Part shown: piece after piece, positions 8,598-16,441 of the stretch | Layout of the letters: each line of letters begins with the position of its first letter | Numbering within the stretch: position 1 is the first letter of the stretch | Assembly (NCBI GenBank): GCA_023667315.1 | Contig: JAMPAI010000009.1 | Location: 16,219-80,218, forward strand | DNA from: Ruminococcus flavefaciens | GTDB taxonomy: Bacteria > Bacteroidota > Bacteroidia > Bacteroidales > P3 | Direction: 5' to 3' | DNA length: 64,000 nt | The notes under the pieces: model-generated | The model's input: only the letters and a program-made list of their open reading frames with translations | Told to the model about the DNA's origin: nothing | Databases searched by the model: none | Made by a program: the position numbers and the translations under genes

Positions 8598-9683
8598 ATG
8601 CAAGACAAGGATACGGGGGCGGTTCATCCGCCGAAGGAATTTACGCTGATGGCGGGGCCGTGCAGCGCCGAGAGCAGGGAACAGCTGCTTAGGACGGCCG
8701 GATTTTTCGCGGACTACAACGCCCGCAACCCGCAGCTGCCGGTAAGGGTTTTCCGTGCCGGCGTGTGGAAGCCGCGCACCCGTCCCGGCTCGTTCGAGGG
8801 CATGGGCGAACAGGCGCTGGCCTGGCTGGCCGAAGTCAAGGAAACCTACCGTCTGCCGGTAAGCACCGAGGTGGCTACCGCGCACCACGTGGAATTGTGT
8901 CTCAGACACGGCATCGACCAATTGTGGATAGGCGCCCGCACCACGGCCAATCCCTTTCTGATGGAGGAAATCTCGCAGGCTTTGCGGGGCTGCGGCAATC
9001 CGGTGTGGGTCAAGAATCCCATCAGCCCCGATCTGGCGCTGTGGCTGGGCGCCATCGAGCGTGTCTCGCGCCACAGCAAGGGCAAGGTGGGCGCCATCCA
9101 CCGCGGTTTCGGCATGTACAACTCCCTGCCCTACCGCAACTCTCCCCTGTGGGAAATCGCCGTGGAGATGAAGCGAAGCCATCCCGAGATACCCTTGTTG
9201 TGCGACCCCAGCCACATGGGGGGAAAGCGCGCGTATCTGGCGGAACTGGCGCAGAACGGGCTCGACCTGGAGATGAACGGCCTCATGCTCGAGGTGCATC
9301 CCTCCCCTGCCGAGGCCATGAGCGACGCCGCCCAGCAGGTGGATTTCGAAGGCTTCGAAAGGCTGCTTTCGGGGCTGGTGTTCCGCAAGGCCGGCTGCAG
9401 TTCGGTAAAGATGGCGCAGATACGCCATATCCTGGATGAGGTGGACGACGAGCTGATACAGGTGCTGGCGCGCCGCATGCAGCTGGTAAGGGAACTGGGT
9501 CGGCTCAAGAAAGAGGAGAACCTCTCCGTGCTCCAGTTCGACCGCTGGAACGAAGTGGTGAGGAGAATGGTTTCCCAGGCCGAAAGACAGGGCCTGGACA
9601 AGGAATTCGTGCAACAGATACTCAACTGCCTCCACGCCGAGGCCATCCGCGTACAGAAAGACATGCTGCGGGGCAAGGACTAA
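8598..9683 (+). CDS. Bifunctional DAHP synthase / chorismate mutase (type II AroQ)
   Basis: The 361-residue protein joins two shikimate-pathway activities. Residues about 1-255 form a KDO8PS-like (type I beta) DAHP synthase barrel, with MAGPCSAES, FRAGVWKPRTRPGSFEGMG, IGARTTANPF and CDPSHMGGKR. Residues about 270-361 form a helical AroQ chorismate mutase (LDEVDDELIQVLARRMQLVRELGRLKK). The catalytic domain precedes the mutase, as in Bacteroides and Porphyromonas enzymes, where the mutase domain also confers feedback control. It is last in the nadA-MORN unit. Its stop codon overlaps the convergent rdgB stop in a shared CTAA. Confidence 0.92.
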   Translation: MQDKDTGAVHPPKEFTLMAGPCSAESREQLLRTAGFFADYNARNPQLPVRVFRAGVWKPRTRPGSFEGMGEQALAWLAEVKETYRLPVSTEVATAHHVELCLRHGIDQLWIGARTTANPFLMEEISQALRGCGNPVWVKNPISPDLALWLGAIERVSRHSKGKVGAIHRGFGMYNSLPYRNSPLWEIAVEMKRSHPEIPLLCDPSHMGGKRAYLAELAQNGLDLEMNGLMLEVHPSPAEAMSDAAQQVDFEGFERLLSGLVFRKAGCSSVKMAQIRHILDEVDDELIQVLARRMQLVRELGRLKKEENLSVLQFDRWNEVVRRMVSQAERQGLDKEFVQQILNCLHAEAIRVQKDMLRGKD

Positions 9684-10327
9684 GCCTTTTCGAGGAATTC
9701 CATCAGTTTCTGAACCGCACGGCCCCGGTGGCTGATGCGGTTCTTTTCTTCCACGCCCAATCCGGCGAAGCTTTCCGCAAAGCCTTCCGGCCTGAACACC
9801 GGGTCATAGCCGAAGCCTCGGGCACCCTGTCTTTCCAAGAGGATCTCTCCCTCCACCGCGCCTTCGAAATAGTGCGTCTGTCCGTCTAAAATAAGGCAGA
9901 TTACGGTGCGGAAGCGCGCCGCGCGGGGCTTACCCAGCAGTTTTTGCAGCAGCCGGTCTATGTTCTGGTCGAAGGTGGGGTCGGGCAGGGCGAGGGTTTC
10001 GGGCGTGGCCAGGCCGTCCTGTTCGAAACCTTGGGGCATGTTGGCGTAGCGCGCCGAGTAGATGCCGGGGCGGTTGCCTAAGGCGGACACCTCCAGGCAG
10101 GTGTCGTCGGCAAAGCAGTCCACCCCGTATCTCTCGTGGATGAACATCGCCTTCTGCAGTGCGTTGCCCTCCAGGGTGTCGGCCGTTTCGGGAATGTCTC
10201 CCGAAAAGCCCAGCGATTCAAGGTTTCCGAGCGTGTATCTTGCCGCCAGGGCGGGCGTCCTCTCGAAAAGGGAACGGATTTCCTGCGTCTTGTGCGCGTT
10301 GTGGGTGGCGATGTATAGGGTTTTCAT
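9680..10327 (-). CDS. rdgB: Non-canonical purine NTP pyrophosphatase (RdgB/HAM1)
   Basis: This 215-residue enzyme hydrolyses dITP, dXTP and ITP to monophosphates, cleaning the nucleotide pool. Diagnostic segments are IATHNAHKTQEIRSLF at the N-terminus, CFADDTCLEVSALGNRPGIYSARYA, and RGFGYDPVFRPEGFAESFAGLGVEEKNRISHRGRA. The family usually has ADDSGLEV where this copy has ADDTCLEV. The start is the ATG at 10327; the longer open frame upstream is antisense to pepD and is not family sequence. A TACCTTTA box five bases before the ATG predicts a leaderless transcript. The 3' end overlaps the convergent DAHP synthase gene by four bases. Confidence 0.93.
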   Translation of the reverse strand: MKTLYIATHNAHKTQEIRSLFERTPALAARYTLGNLESLGFSGDIPETADTLEGNALQKAMFIHERYGVDCFADDTCLEVSALGNRPGIYSARYANMPQGFEQDGLATPETLALPDPTFDQNIDRLLQKLLGKPRAARFRTVICLILDGQTHYFEGAVEGEILLERQGARGFGYDPVFRPEGFAESFAGLGVEEKNRISHRGRAVQKLMEFLEKA

Positions 10328-10332
10328 GTCTG

Positions 10333-10340
10333 TAAAGGTA
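10333..10340 (-). promoter_or_regulatory. -7-like promoter box of rdgB (leaderless)
   Basis: The minus strand reads TACCTTTA, one base from TAnnTTTG, five bases before the rdgB ATG. The spacing is the same as in rlmI. Confidence 0.45.
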
Positions 10341-10375
10341 TATCTTTTTGCACACCCGTTGCAAGCGTTTATGGT

Positions 10376-10383
10376 TAGCTTTG
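10376..10383 (+). promoter_or_regulatory. -7 promoter box of pepD
   Basis: TAGCTTTG fits TAnnTTTG, 49 bases before the pepD ATG and divergent from the rdgB box. A near-match TAACTTGG follows at about 10396. Confidence 0.5.
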
Positions 10384-10432
10384 CCAAAAGTTTTGTAACT
10401 TGGACTCCGCAAAAATCAAAACCACAAGAGAT

Positions 10433-11893
10433 ATGGACAAGAACATTTCCGCGCTCGAACCCCAGAACGTTTGGGCCAATTTCTACGGGCTCACGCAACA
10501 GCCGCGCCCCAGCAAACACGAAGAAAAGGTACGCGCCTTTCTGGTCGATTTCGCCAAGAAGCACAACATCGAGGTTGAGGTTGACAAGACCGGCAACGTG
10601 ATCATGCGTAAGCCCGCCACCCCCGGCATGGAAAACCGCAAGGGCGTGATCCTGCAGGCGCACATGGACATGGTGCCCCAGAAGAACGCCGACAAGCGGC
10701 ACGATTTCCTCACCGACCCCATCGAAGCCTATATCGACGGCGAATGGGTAACAGCCAACGGAACCACCCTCGGCGCCGACAACGGCATGGGCGTGGCCGC
10801 CGCCATGAGCGTTTTGGAATCCACCACCCTTAGGCACGGCTCTCTCGAAGTGCTCATCACCACCGACGAGGAAACCGGCATGACGGGCGCGTTCGGCCTT
10901 GAAAGCGGCGTGCTCAAGGGCGACATCCTGCTCAACCTCGACTCCGAGACCGAAGGCGAGCTCTATGTGGGCTGCGCCGGCGGCCTGGACGCCACCATCC
11001 GTATGGATCTCGAAAAGGAAAACACTTCCGCCGACATGGCGGCCTACAGGCTGAGCCTTACCGGCCTCAAGGGTGGCCACTCCGGCATGGATATCATTCT
11101 GGGCCGCGGCAACGCCAACAAGCTCATGAACCGTCTTCTGGTGGCCCTGCGCGAAGTGGATGCCCGTCTGGCGAGCCTGGACGGCGGCAGCCTGCGCAAC
11201 GCCATCCCGCGCGAGTCTTTCGCCGTGATCGTGTTGCCCAAGGCCAAGGAAAGCGGACTGAAAGCCATCGTGGACACCTTCTTCGCCGAGACCAAGGCCG
11301 AACTGAACGCCGTGGAACCCGACTACGCGCTGTCCTGTCAGGCTACGGAACTGCCCGCGCAAGCGCTCACCGCCCGTTGCACCGCCAACCTCTGCAACCT
11401 GGTGTACGGCATTCCCAACGGCGTGATCCGCATGAGCGACTCCATGCCCGGCCTGGTGGAGACCTCCACCAACATGGCCATCGTGAAAGTGAAAGAAAAA
11501 CAGGCCGTCATCATGTGCCTGCTGCGTTCCTCGGTGGATACGGCCAAATACGATCTAGCGCAGAACATGCAGGCGGTGGTCGATCTGACCCCCGGCGCCA
11601 AGGCCGAGTTCACCGGCGCCTATCCGGGCTGGAAACCCAACATGGAATCGCCCGTTTTGAAGGAAATGCGCGAGGTGTATCGGAAGATGTACGGCACCGA
11701 GCCCAAGATCATGGCCATCCACGCCGGTCTGGAATGCGGCCTGTTCGGCGGCGTTTACAGGCACTGGGACATGATCTCGTTCGGCCCCACCATCGTTCAC
11801 CCGCACTCTCCCGACGAAAAGGTGAACATCGCCTCCGTCAAGAAGTTCTGGGATTACCTGGTGGCTACGCTCGAGAACACGCCGCTCAAGTAA
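10433..11893 (+). CDS. pepD: Aminoacyl-histidine dipeptidase (M20 metallopeptidase)
   Basis: The 486-residue cytoplasmic zinc dipeptidase has the M20 motifs in order: LQAHMDMVPQ (metal His with Asp), TLGADNGMGVAAAM (bridging Asp), TTDEETGMTGA (catalytic Glu pair) and GLECGLFGGVY near the end. The lid/dimerisation domain is inserted around residues 190-390. It cleaves Xaa-His dipeptides such as carnosine. The start at 10433 (MDKNISALEPQNVW) is preferred over the in-frame ATG at 10400 because it gives the usual family N-terminus. A hairpin terminator follows directly. Confidence 0.92.
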   Translation: MDKNISALEPQNVWANFYGLTQQPRPSKHEEKVRAFLVDFAKKHNIEVEVDKTGNVIMRKPATPGMENRKGVILQAHMDMVPQKNADKRHDFLTDPIEAYIDGEWVTANGTTLGADNGMGVAAAMSVLESTTLRHGSLEVLITTDEETGMTGAFGLESGVLKGDILLNLDSETEGELYVGCAGGLDATIRMDLEKENTSADMAAYRLSLTGLKGGHSGMDIILGRGNANKLMNRLLVALREVDARLASLDGGSLRNAIPRESFAVIVLPKAKESGLKAIVDTFFAETKAELNAVEPDYALSCQATELPAQALTARCTANLCNLVYGIPNGVIRMSDSMPGLVETSTNMAIVKVKEKQAVIMCLLRSSVDTAKYDLAQNMQAVVDLTPGAKAEFTGAYPGWKPNMESPVLKEMREVYRKMYGTEPKIMAIHAGLECGLFGGVYRHWDMISFGPTIVHPHSPDEKVNIASVKKFWDYLVATLENTPLK

Positions 11894-11914
11894 ACACGGG
11901 GCGTATGATACGCG

Positions 11915-11941
11915 AAAAGGCAGGTCTTGCGCCTGCCTTTT
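11915..11941. terminator. Bidirectional intrinsic terminator between pepD and the antiporter gene
   Basis: A perfect 10-bp stem (AAAAGGCAGG with CCTGCCTTTT) closes a seven-base loop. A-rich and T-rich flanks allow function on both strands, as expected between convergent genes. Confidence 0.85.
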
Positions 11942-11965
11942 CCTTTATGTGCATTCCGGAGAATC

Positions 11966-13432
11966 TTAGTCGTTGTCTTCGGCCGAGAGCAGCCGCTTTA
12001 TCTCGTCGGGGTTCTTGCAGAGGATGTAGAGGTAGTCTTTCTGCTGCAGCCGCGTCTCGCCCATGGGCACGATATAGTCGCCGTGCCGCATGATCATCGT
12101 GATGCGTGTCTTCTCGGGCAGGTCGGCCTCCAGCAGGGTCTTGCCGTCCAAGGGCGAGCCCTTTTCCACCTCGATCTCGAACATCTCCGTCTTGGTGTCG
12201 AGGTTATGCCGAGCCATAAGTCCGAACGGAAGGATGATGGCCAGGTGCAGCCTGCGCGCCAGCCAGGGGATGGAGGTTCCCTGCAGGGCCATCGACAGGA
12301 ACGAGATAAAGAACACGATGCTGAAGATCATGTTCGATTTTTCGAGCCCGGCGATCAGCGGATAGGTGGCGAACACGATGGGTGCCGCCCCGCGCAGCCC
12401 CACCCAGGAGATGAACACCTGGTCCTTGAAGGGCGTCTTCTTGAAGAAAAGCAGGCAGAGGAACACCGCCAGGGGCCGTCCCACAAGGATGATGAAGCCC
12501 GACACGACCAACCCCGTCCACTTGATGGCCCACACGTCGCTGGGAAACACCAGCAGCCCCAGGGTAAGGAAGAGGATCAGCTGCATGAGCCAGGCGTACC
12601 CGTCGAAGCTGCCCACGATGGCGTTGCGGTGGGTGAGTTTCCTGTTTCCTATGATGATGGCCGAGATATAGACCGCCAGGAAGCCGTTGCCTCCGATAAA
12701 GTCGGTAAACGAATAGGTGAACAGCATCAGCGCGATGGCCAGCACGGGATACAGCCCCGTATAGCTGATGCGGATGCGGTTGATGATGATGGTGGAGAGC
12801 TTGCCCATCACGAAGCCCATGAACACACCCAGTGAAAGCTGCAGCAGGAAACGGAGCAGCGCCATTGGCAGCGAGAAGTCTTCCAGCCCCACCATGCCCA
12901 CGAAGAAGGTGGTGAGCAGGAAGGCCACCGGGTCATTGCTGCCGCTCTCGAACTCCAGCAGCGGCTTGAGGTTGTTCTTGAGCGAGAGGTTCTTGGCGTT
13001 CAGGATATTGAACACCGCCGCCGCGTCGGTGGAGGAGACGATGGAACCGAGCAGGAAGGATTCCGTCCACGAGAAATCGGTAACGCACTTCACGAAAACG
13101 CCTACGAAGGCCGCGGTGAGCACCACGCCGAGCGTGGAGAGGGTCATGCCCTTGCCCACAATGGGCTTGATGGAGCTCCATTTGGTGTCCAGACCGCCCG
13201 AGAACAGGATGAAGCAGAGGGCCGTGACGCCGATGAACTGCGCCGTGCCGGCCTGTTCGTAGCCGAACTGTATCTTGCCGATGCCTTCCGAACCGGCCAG
13301 CATGCCGATGCCCATGAACAGGATCAGGGCGGGAACGCCGATTTTCGATGAGGTCTTGCCCGCCAGAATGGCGAAGAACAGCAGCAGGGAAAGGATCAGA
13401 AGTACGTTGTGGATGGTTATGACCATAGCCAT
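11966..13432 (-). CDS. Potassium/proton antiporter, CvrA/NhaP2 type
   Basis: The protein has 488 residues. About 12-13 membrane segments span residues 5-395, with CPA1-family signatures: ILFSGGLDTKW, LLGSIVSSTDAAAVFNIL and LLEFESGSNDPVAFLLT (the ND pair of the ion site). A cytoplasmic TrkA-C/RCK_C domain occupies the C-terminus (FEIEVEKGSPLDGKTLLEADLPE...MGETRLQQKDYLYILCK). This layout matches NhaP2/CvrA, which exports K+ for cytoplasmic cation and pH homeostasis. ATG codons at 13432 and 13426 are both possible starts. Confidence 0.88.
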   Translation of the reverse strand: MAMVITIHNVLLILSLLLFFAILAGKTSSKIGVPALILFMGIGMLAGSEGIGKIQFGYEQAGTAQFIGVTALCFILFSGGLDTKWSSIKPIVGKGMTLSTLGVVLTAAFVGVFVKCVTDFSWTESFLLGSIVSSTDAAAVFNILNAKNLSLKNNLKPLLEFESGSNDPVAFLLTTFFVGMVGLEDFSLPMALLRFLLQLSLGVFMGFVMGKLSTIIINRIRISYTGLYPVLAIALMLFTYSFTDFIGGNGFLAVYISAIIIGNRKLTHRNAIVGSFDGYAWLMQLILFLTLGLLVFPSDVWAIKWTGLVVSGFIILVGRPLAVFLCLLFFKKTPFKDQVFISWVGLRGAAPIVFATYPLIAGLEKSNMIFSIVFFISFLSMALQGTSIPWLARRLHLAIILPFGLMARHNLDTKTEMFEIEVEKGSPLDGKTLLEADLPEKTRITMIMRHGDYIVPMGETRLQQKDYLYILCKNPDEIKRLLSAEDND

Positions 13433-13443
13433 CGTTGGTTTTG

Positions 13444-13525
13444 TGCGGATGAAGGGACTCGAACCCTTAAGCCTTTCGGCACCAGATCCTAAGTCTGGCG
13501 CGGCTACCGATTACGCCACATCCGC
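13444..13525 (-). tRNA. tRNA-Leu (anticodon UAG)
   Basis: The minus strand folds as a class II tRNA. The 7-bp acceptor stem pairs GCGGATG with CATCCGC, the discriminator is A, and the anticodon stem CCAGA/TCTGG closes loop CTTAGGA with anticodon TAG. A variable arm (TGCCGAAAGGCT) and the T-loop GGGTTCGAGTCCC follow. The length is 82 nt. The CCA end is not encoded. Confidence 0.95.
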
Positions 13526-13535
13526 AGGCTTTGTT

Positions 13536-13543
13536 TACCTTTG
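13536..13543 (+). promoter_or_regulatory. -7 promoter box of mnmD
   Basis: TACCTTTG fits TAnnTTTG. It lies 10 bases beyond the divergent tRNA's 5' end and implies a 5' leader of about 115 bases before the mnmD ATG. Confidence 0.55.
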
Positions 13544-13582
13544 CGCATAGGCACAAGGTTACAAAGTTACAAAAAGTTGAGC

Positions 13583-13621
13583 GTAGAGCCAACCGCAAGT
13601 TTATTTGCGCGTTGGCTCTAC
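13583..13621 (+). repeat. Strong hairpin in the mnmD leader (dispersed palindrome copy 1)
   Basis: Arms GTAGAGCCAAC-CGCAA and TTGCG-C-GTTGGCTCTAC pair over 16 bp with one bulged C and a six-base loop. A second inverted repeat, TAACTTC / GAAGTTA, follows at 13632-13648, just before the start codon. There is no T-run, so it is not a simple terminator. The core CAAGTTTA-TTTG resembles the palindrome at 25711-25738. Confidence 0.75.
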
Positions 13622-13663
13622 CGAAACGAAGTAACTTCAACGAAGTTAAAGTTACAAAAAATA

Positions 13664-14350
13664 ATGAGCTTAGAGATTCAGCAGACCCAGGACGGCAGCC
13701 ATACCCTGTATTGGCCCGAGAGAGACGAACACTACCATTCCGTACACGGTTCGGTGCAGGAAGCCCGGAAAGTGTATATCGAGACGGCCTTGCTGCCCGC
13801 CCTCGAAGCCTGTGCCGAAAGCCATGCGGAAACGGTGCGGGTGTTCGAGATGGGCTTCGGCACCGCGCTCAACGCCTGCCTTACGTTGCAGGAAGCCGAA
13901 AAACGCCGCCTCAGGGTGGAATACACCGCCATCGAGGCCTTTCCCTTGCCGGAAGACATCTGGAAACAGCTCAACTACCCGCAGCTGCTGGGCGTGGAAC
14001 CCGCCCTGTTCGAACGCCTGCACGCACAGCCCTTCGACGGCGCGGCGCACCCGGTAACGCCCTGTTTCTCGCTGGTCAAGATAACGGGCGAGATGCAGGA
14101 AGCCAGCCTGCCGCAAGGCCGTTACCATGCCATTTATTACGATGCCTTCGCCCCCTCGGTGCAGCCGGAACTCTGGCAGCCCGAAATCTTCGTGAAGCTG
14201 AGGCGGAGCGCCGCCCTGCCCTGCTTCCTGAGTTCGTATTGCGCCCAGGGGCAGTTCCGCCGCAACCTTCAGGCCGCCGGATTCACCGTTGAGCGCCTGC
14301 CCGGTCCGGAGGGAAAGCGCGAGATAACGCGCGCCTGTGTCTTGCGGTAA
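13664..14350 (+). CDS. mnmD: tRNA (mnm5s2U34)-methyltransferase, MnmD/DUF752 type
   Basis: The protein has 228 residues from the ATG at 13664 (MSLEIQQTQDGSHTLYWPERDEHYHSVHGSVQEA). The N-terminal HYHSVHGSVQEARKVYIE, the SAM-binding VFEMGFGTALNACL and the active-site DAFAPSVQPELW are hallmarks of the Methyltransf_30 domain that forms the methyltransferase half of MnmC. The stand-alone form completes the wobble-uridine modification in tRNAs. No FAD-oxidase partner is attached or adjacent. Earlier in-frame non-ATG starts would lie inside the leader hairpin region. Confidence 0.88.
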   Translation: MSLEIQQTQDGSHTLYWPERDEHYHSVHGSVQEARKVYIETALLPALEACAESHAETVRVFEMGFGTALNACLTLQEAEKRRLRVEYTAIEAFPLPEDIWKQLNYPQLLGVEPALFERLHAQPFDGAAHPVTPCFSLVKITGEMQEASLPQGRYHAIYYDAFAPSVQPELWQPEIFVKLRRSAALPCFLSSYCAQGQFRRNLQAAGFTVERLPGPEGKREITRACVLR

Positions 14351-14390
14351 CCCGCCGTGGCGAAAAATTCGCGGTTTGGTTTTAAAAACG

Positions 14391-14398
14391 TATCTTTG
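14391..14398 (+). promoter_or_regulatory. -7 promoter box of the rubrerythrin gene
   Basis: TATCTTTG fits TAnnTTTG, 63 bases before the ATG. A TTTG at 14375-14378 is closer than the usual -33 distance. Confidence 0.55.
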
Positions 14399-14461
14399 TT
14401 TTAGGGTTCGCGGACACTTGCCTGTCTTGCGCACCCGGATAAACCCTAAAAATGTAAGCTT

Positions 14462-15034
14462 ATGAACCTCAAAGGATCGGAAACCGAGAAAAACCTTCTC
14501 AAATCGTTTGCCGGCGAATCGCAGGCGAAGAACCGTTACACTTTCTTTGCCAAACAGGCCAAGAAAGACGGATACGAACAGATAGCCGCCATTTTCGAAG
14601 AAACGGCACGTCAGGAAGAGGAACACGCCAAGCTGTTCTTCAAGGCGCTCGAAGGCGGCATGGTGGAAATCACGGCCAGTTTCCCGGCCGGCCAGATTCT
14701 CGACACGCTTTCCAACCTGGAAGCCGCTGCCGCCGGCGAAAACGAAGAATGGACGGAACTCTATCCCGCCTTTGCCGAAGTGGCCAAGCAGGAAGGCTTC
14801 AACGACATCGCCACCATGTTCACGATGATTTCGGGCGTGGAAAAGGAACACGAGATCCGCTACCGCAAGCTCTTGGAAAACGTTAAGAACGGCACGGTGT
14901 TCAAGAAGAGCGAGAAGGTGTACTGGTACTGCCGCAACTGCGGACATGTGCACTACGGCGAGAAAGCGCCCCAGACCTGCCCCGCCTGCAAGCATCCGCA
15001 GGCCTACTTCCAGTTGCAGGTAAGGGAATACTAA
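14462..15034 (+). CDS. rbr: Rubrerythrin
   Basis: The protein has 190 residues. A ferritin-like four-helix domain (about 1-140) carries the diiron ExxxxxR/ExxH motifs (FAGESQAKNRY, EETARQEEEHAKLF, EGFNDIATMF, GVEKEHEIRY). It is followed by a rubredoxin-like domain with paired CxxC knuckles (CRNCGHVHYGEKAPQTCPAC). Rubrerythrin reduces hydrogen peroxide in anaerobes using electrons passed from the rubredoxin site. It is a monocistronic unit with its own promoter and terminator, consistent with an oxidative-stress gene of an anaerobe. Confidence 0.96.
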   Translation: MNLKGSETEKNLLKSFAGESQAKNRYTFFAKQAKKDGYEQIAAIFEETARQEEEHAKLFFKALEGGMVEITASFPAGQILDTLSNLEAAAAGENEEWTELYPAFAEVAKQEGFNDIATMFTMISGVEKEHEIRYRKLLENVKNGTVFKKSEKVYWYCRNCGHVHYGEKAPQTCPACKHPQAYFQLQVREY

Positions 15035-15056
15035 GATTTCCCCGAGATTTCCGGCA

Positions 15057-15089
15057 GAGACCGGCGGTTGTTTTCCGTCGGTCTCTTTT
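15057..15089 (+). terminator. Intrinsic terminator after rubrerythrin
   Basis: The 11-bp stem GAGACCGGCGG / CCGTCGGTCTC (one G-T pair) with a seven-base loop is followed by TTTT and further T-rich sequence. Confidence 0.85.
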
Positions 15090-15132
15090 GTTTTGAAAAA
15101 CCACGCGGCTACCGCGCCAACACATACGTTCC

Positions 15133-16374
15133 ATGTTCAAAAAGTCCCCCCTGGCCGTTATCGGCATCCTGTTCTTTATTTTCGGGTTCGTAACCTGGCT
15201 CAACTCCGCCCTGGTGCCCTTCCTTAAGATTTCGTGCGAGCTGAACAATTTCGAGTCCTACTTCGTGACGTTCATGTTCTACATCGCCTACTTTATCTTC
15301 GCCATCCCTTCGGCGCGGGTCATCGACACCATCGGCTACAAGAGGTCCATTTCGGTGGGCCTGGGCGTGATGGCGGCGGGGGCGGCGCTGTTCATTCCGG
15401 CCGCGCTCACGCGCCACTATCTCTTTTTCCTGGCGGGACTTTTCCTGATGGGGGCGGGGCTGGCGCTGCTGCAGACGGCGGCCAATCCCTACGCGGCGGT
15501 GCTGGGCTCTCCCGAAACGGCTGCCAGGCGTATCGGAATCATGGGCGTGTGCAACAAATGCGCCGGCATCCTGGCGCCACTCATCCTGGGCTCGGTAACG
15601 CTCAAGAGTGCCGACGCGGTGCTGCATCAGATGCAGGATGGTTCGCTTACGGCGCTCCAAAAGGAAGAAATCCTGGACAGGCTCGCCCTGCAGTGCCTGG
15701 TGCCCTACCTCTGCATCGTGGCGGTGCTGGTTCTGCTGGCCCTGTTTATCCGCAGGGTTTCGCTGCCCGACATCCAAAAGCAGGAGGAAGCGGCGGCGCA
15801 GGCCGGCGGCAACGACTCCGTTTTCAGGCACGGCAACCTGTGGGGCGGGGTGTTGGCGCTGTTTTTCTATGTGGGCGCCGAGGTCATCAGCGTGGACAGC
15901 CTGATCAACTATGCCGCCTCCTTAGGCATCTCGAACTATTCGGCCAAGGTGTTCCCGGCCATGTCGATGGTGGCCTTCCTGATCGGCTACCTGATCGGCA
16001 TCGCCGGCATTCCGCGCTGGTTCAGCCAGCGCACGGCCTTGATCCTTTCGGCCGCTGGCTGCCTGCTGGTGGTTACGGCGAGCCTGTTTGCCTCCGGCAT
16101 CGTCTCGGTGTATCTGCTGGTGTGGCTGGGGCTTACCAACGCCATGATCTGGCCCGCCGTGTGGGGGCTTGCCATCGAGGGCCTGGGAAAGCACACCTCC
16201 TTCGGTTCCTCCCTGCTGGTGATGGCCATCGTGGGCGGCGCCCTGCTGCCGCTGCTGTTCGGCCGCCTGGTGGATGCCTTCGGCTACGACACGGCCTACC
16301 TGCTGTTTTACCCATGCTACGCCGTCATTTTGATTTACGCGCTTTGGAGAAAGCCGAAAAATTGTTATCTTTGA
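15133..16374 (+). CDS. FHS-family sugar permease (GluP/FucP type, MFS)
   Basis: This 413-residue inner-membrane protein has 12 predicted membrane segments. It carries the fucose/glucose/galactose-H+ symporter signatures FGFVTWLNSALVPFLKI in segment 1, QTAANPYAAVLG in segment 4, and FFYVGAEVISVDSLINY in segment 7. The family imports fucose, glucose, galactose or amino-sugar monosaccharides with protons; the substrate cannot be decided by eye. No sugar-catabolic gene is adjacent. The next gene's promoter box overlaps its last codons. Confidence 0.88.
   Translation: MFKKSPLAVIGILFFIFGFVTWLNSALVPFLKISCELNNFESYFVTFMFYIAYFIFAIPSARVIDTIGYKRSISVGLGVMAAGAALFIPAALTRHYLFFLAGLFLMGAGLALLQTAANPYAAVLGSPETAARRIGIMGVCNKCAGILAPLILGSVTLKSADAVLHQMQDGSLTALQKEEILDRLALQCLVPYLCIVAVLVLLALFIRRVSLPDIQKQEEAAAQAGGNDSVFRHGNLWGGVLALFFYVGAEVISVDSLINYAASLGISNYSAKVFPAMSMVAFLIGYLIGIAGIPRWFSQRTALILSAAGCLLVVTASLFASGIVSVYLLVWLGLTNAMIWPAVWGLAIEGLGKHTSFGSSLLVMAIVGGALLPLLFGRLVDAFGYDTAYLLFYPCYAVILIYALWRKPKNCYL
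16366..16373 (+). promoter_or_regulatory. -7 promoter box of the lipoprotein gene, overlapping an upstream stop codon
   Basis: TATCTTTG fits TAnnTTTG and spans the last two sense codons and the first two bases of the permease stop codon TGA (16372-16374). The leader to the ATG at 16442 would be about 65 bases. Confidence 0.5.
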
Positions 16375-16441
16375 CGTTCCCGTGTTGCGGGAAACCCCAA
16401 GCAAAATAGTTAAAAAACATAACAAAATCAGTTTTTTAAGC

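Noticed and set aside
13583-13621. Hairpin read as a terminator for the neighbouring tRNA gene
   Set aside because: The tRNA is on the minus strand, so this hairpin lies upstream of it, and no T-run follows on either strand.
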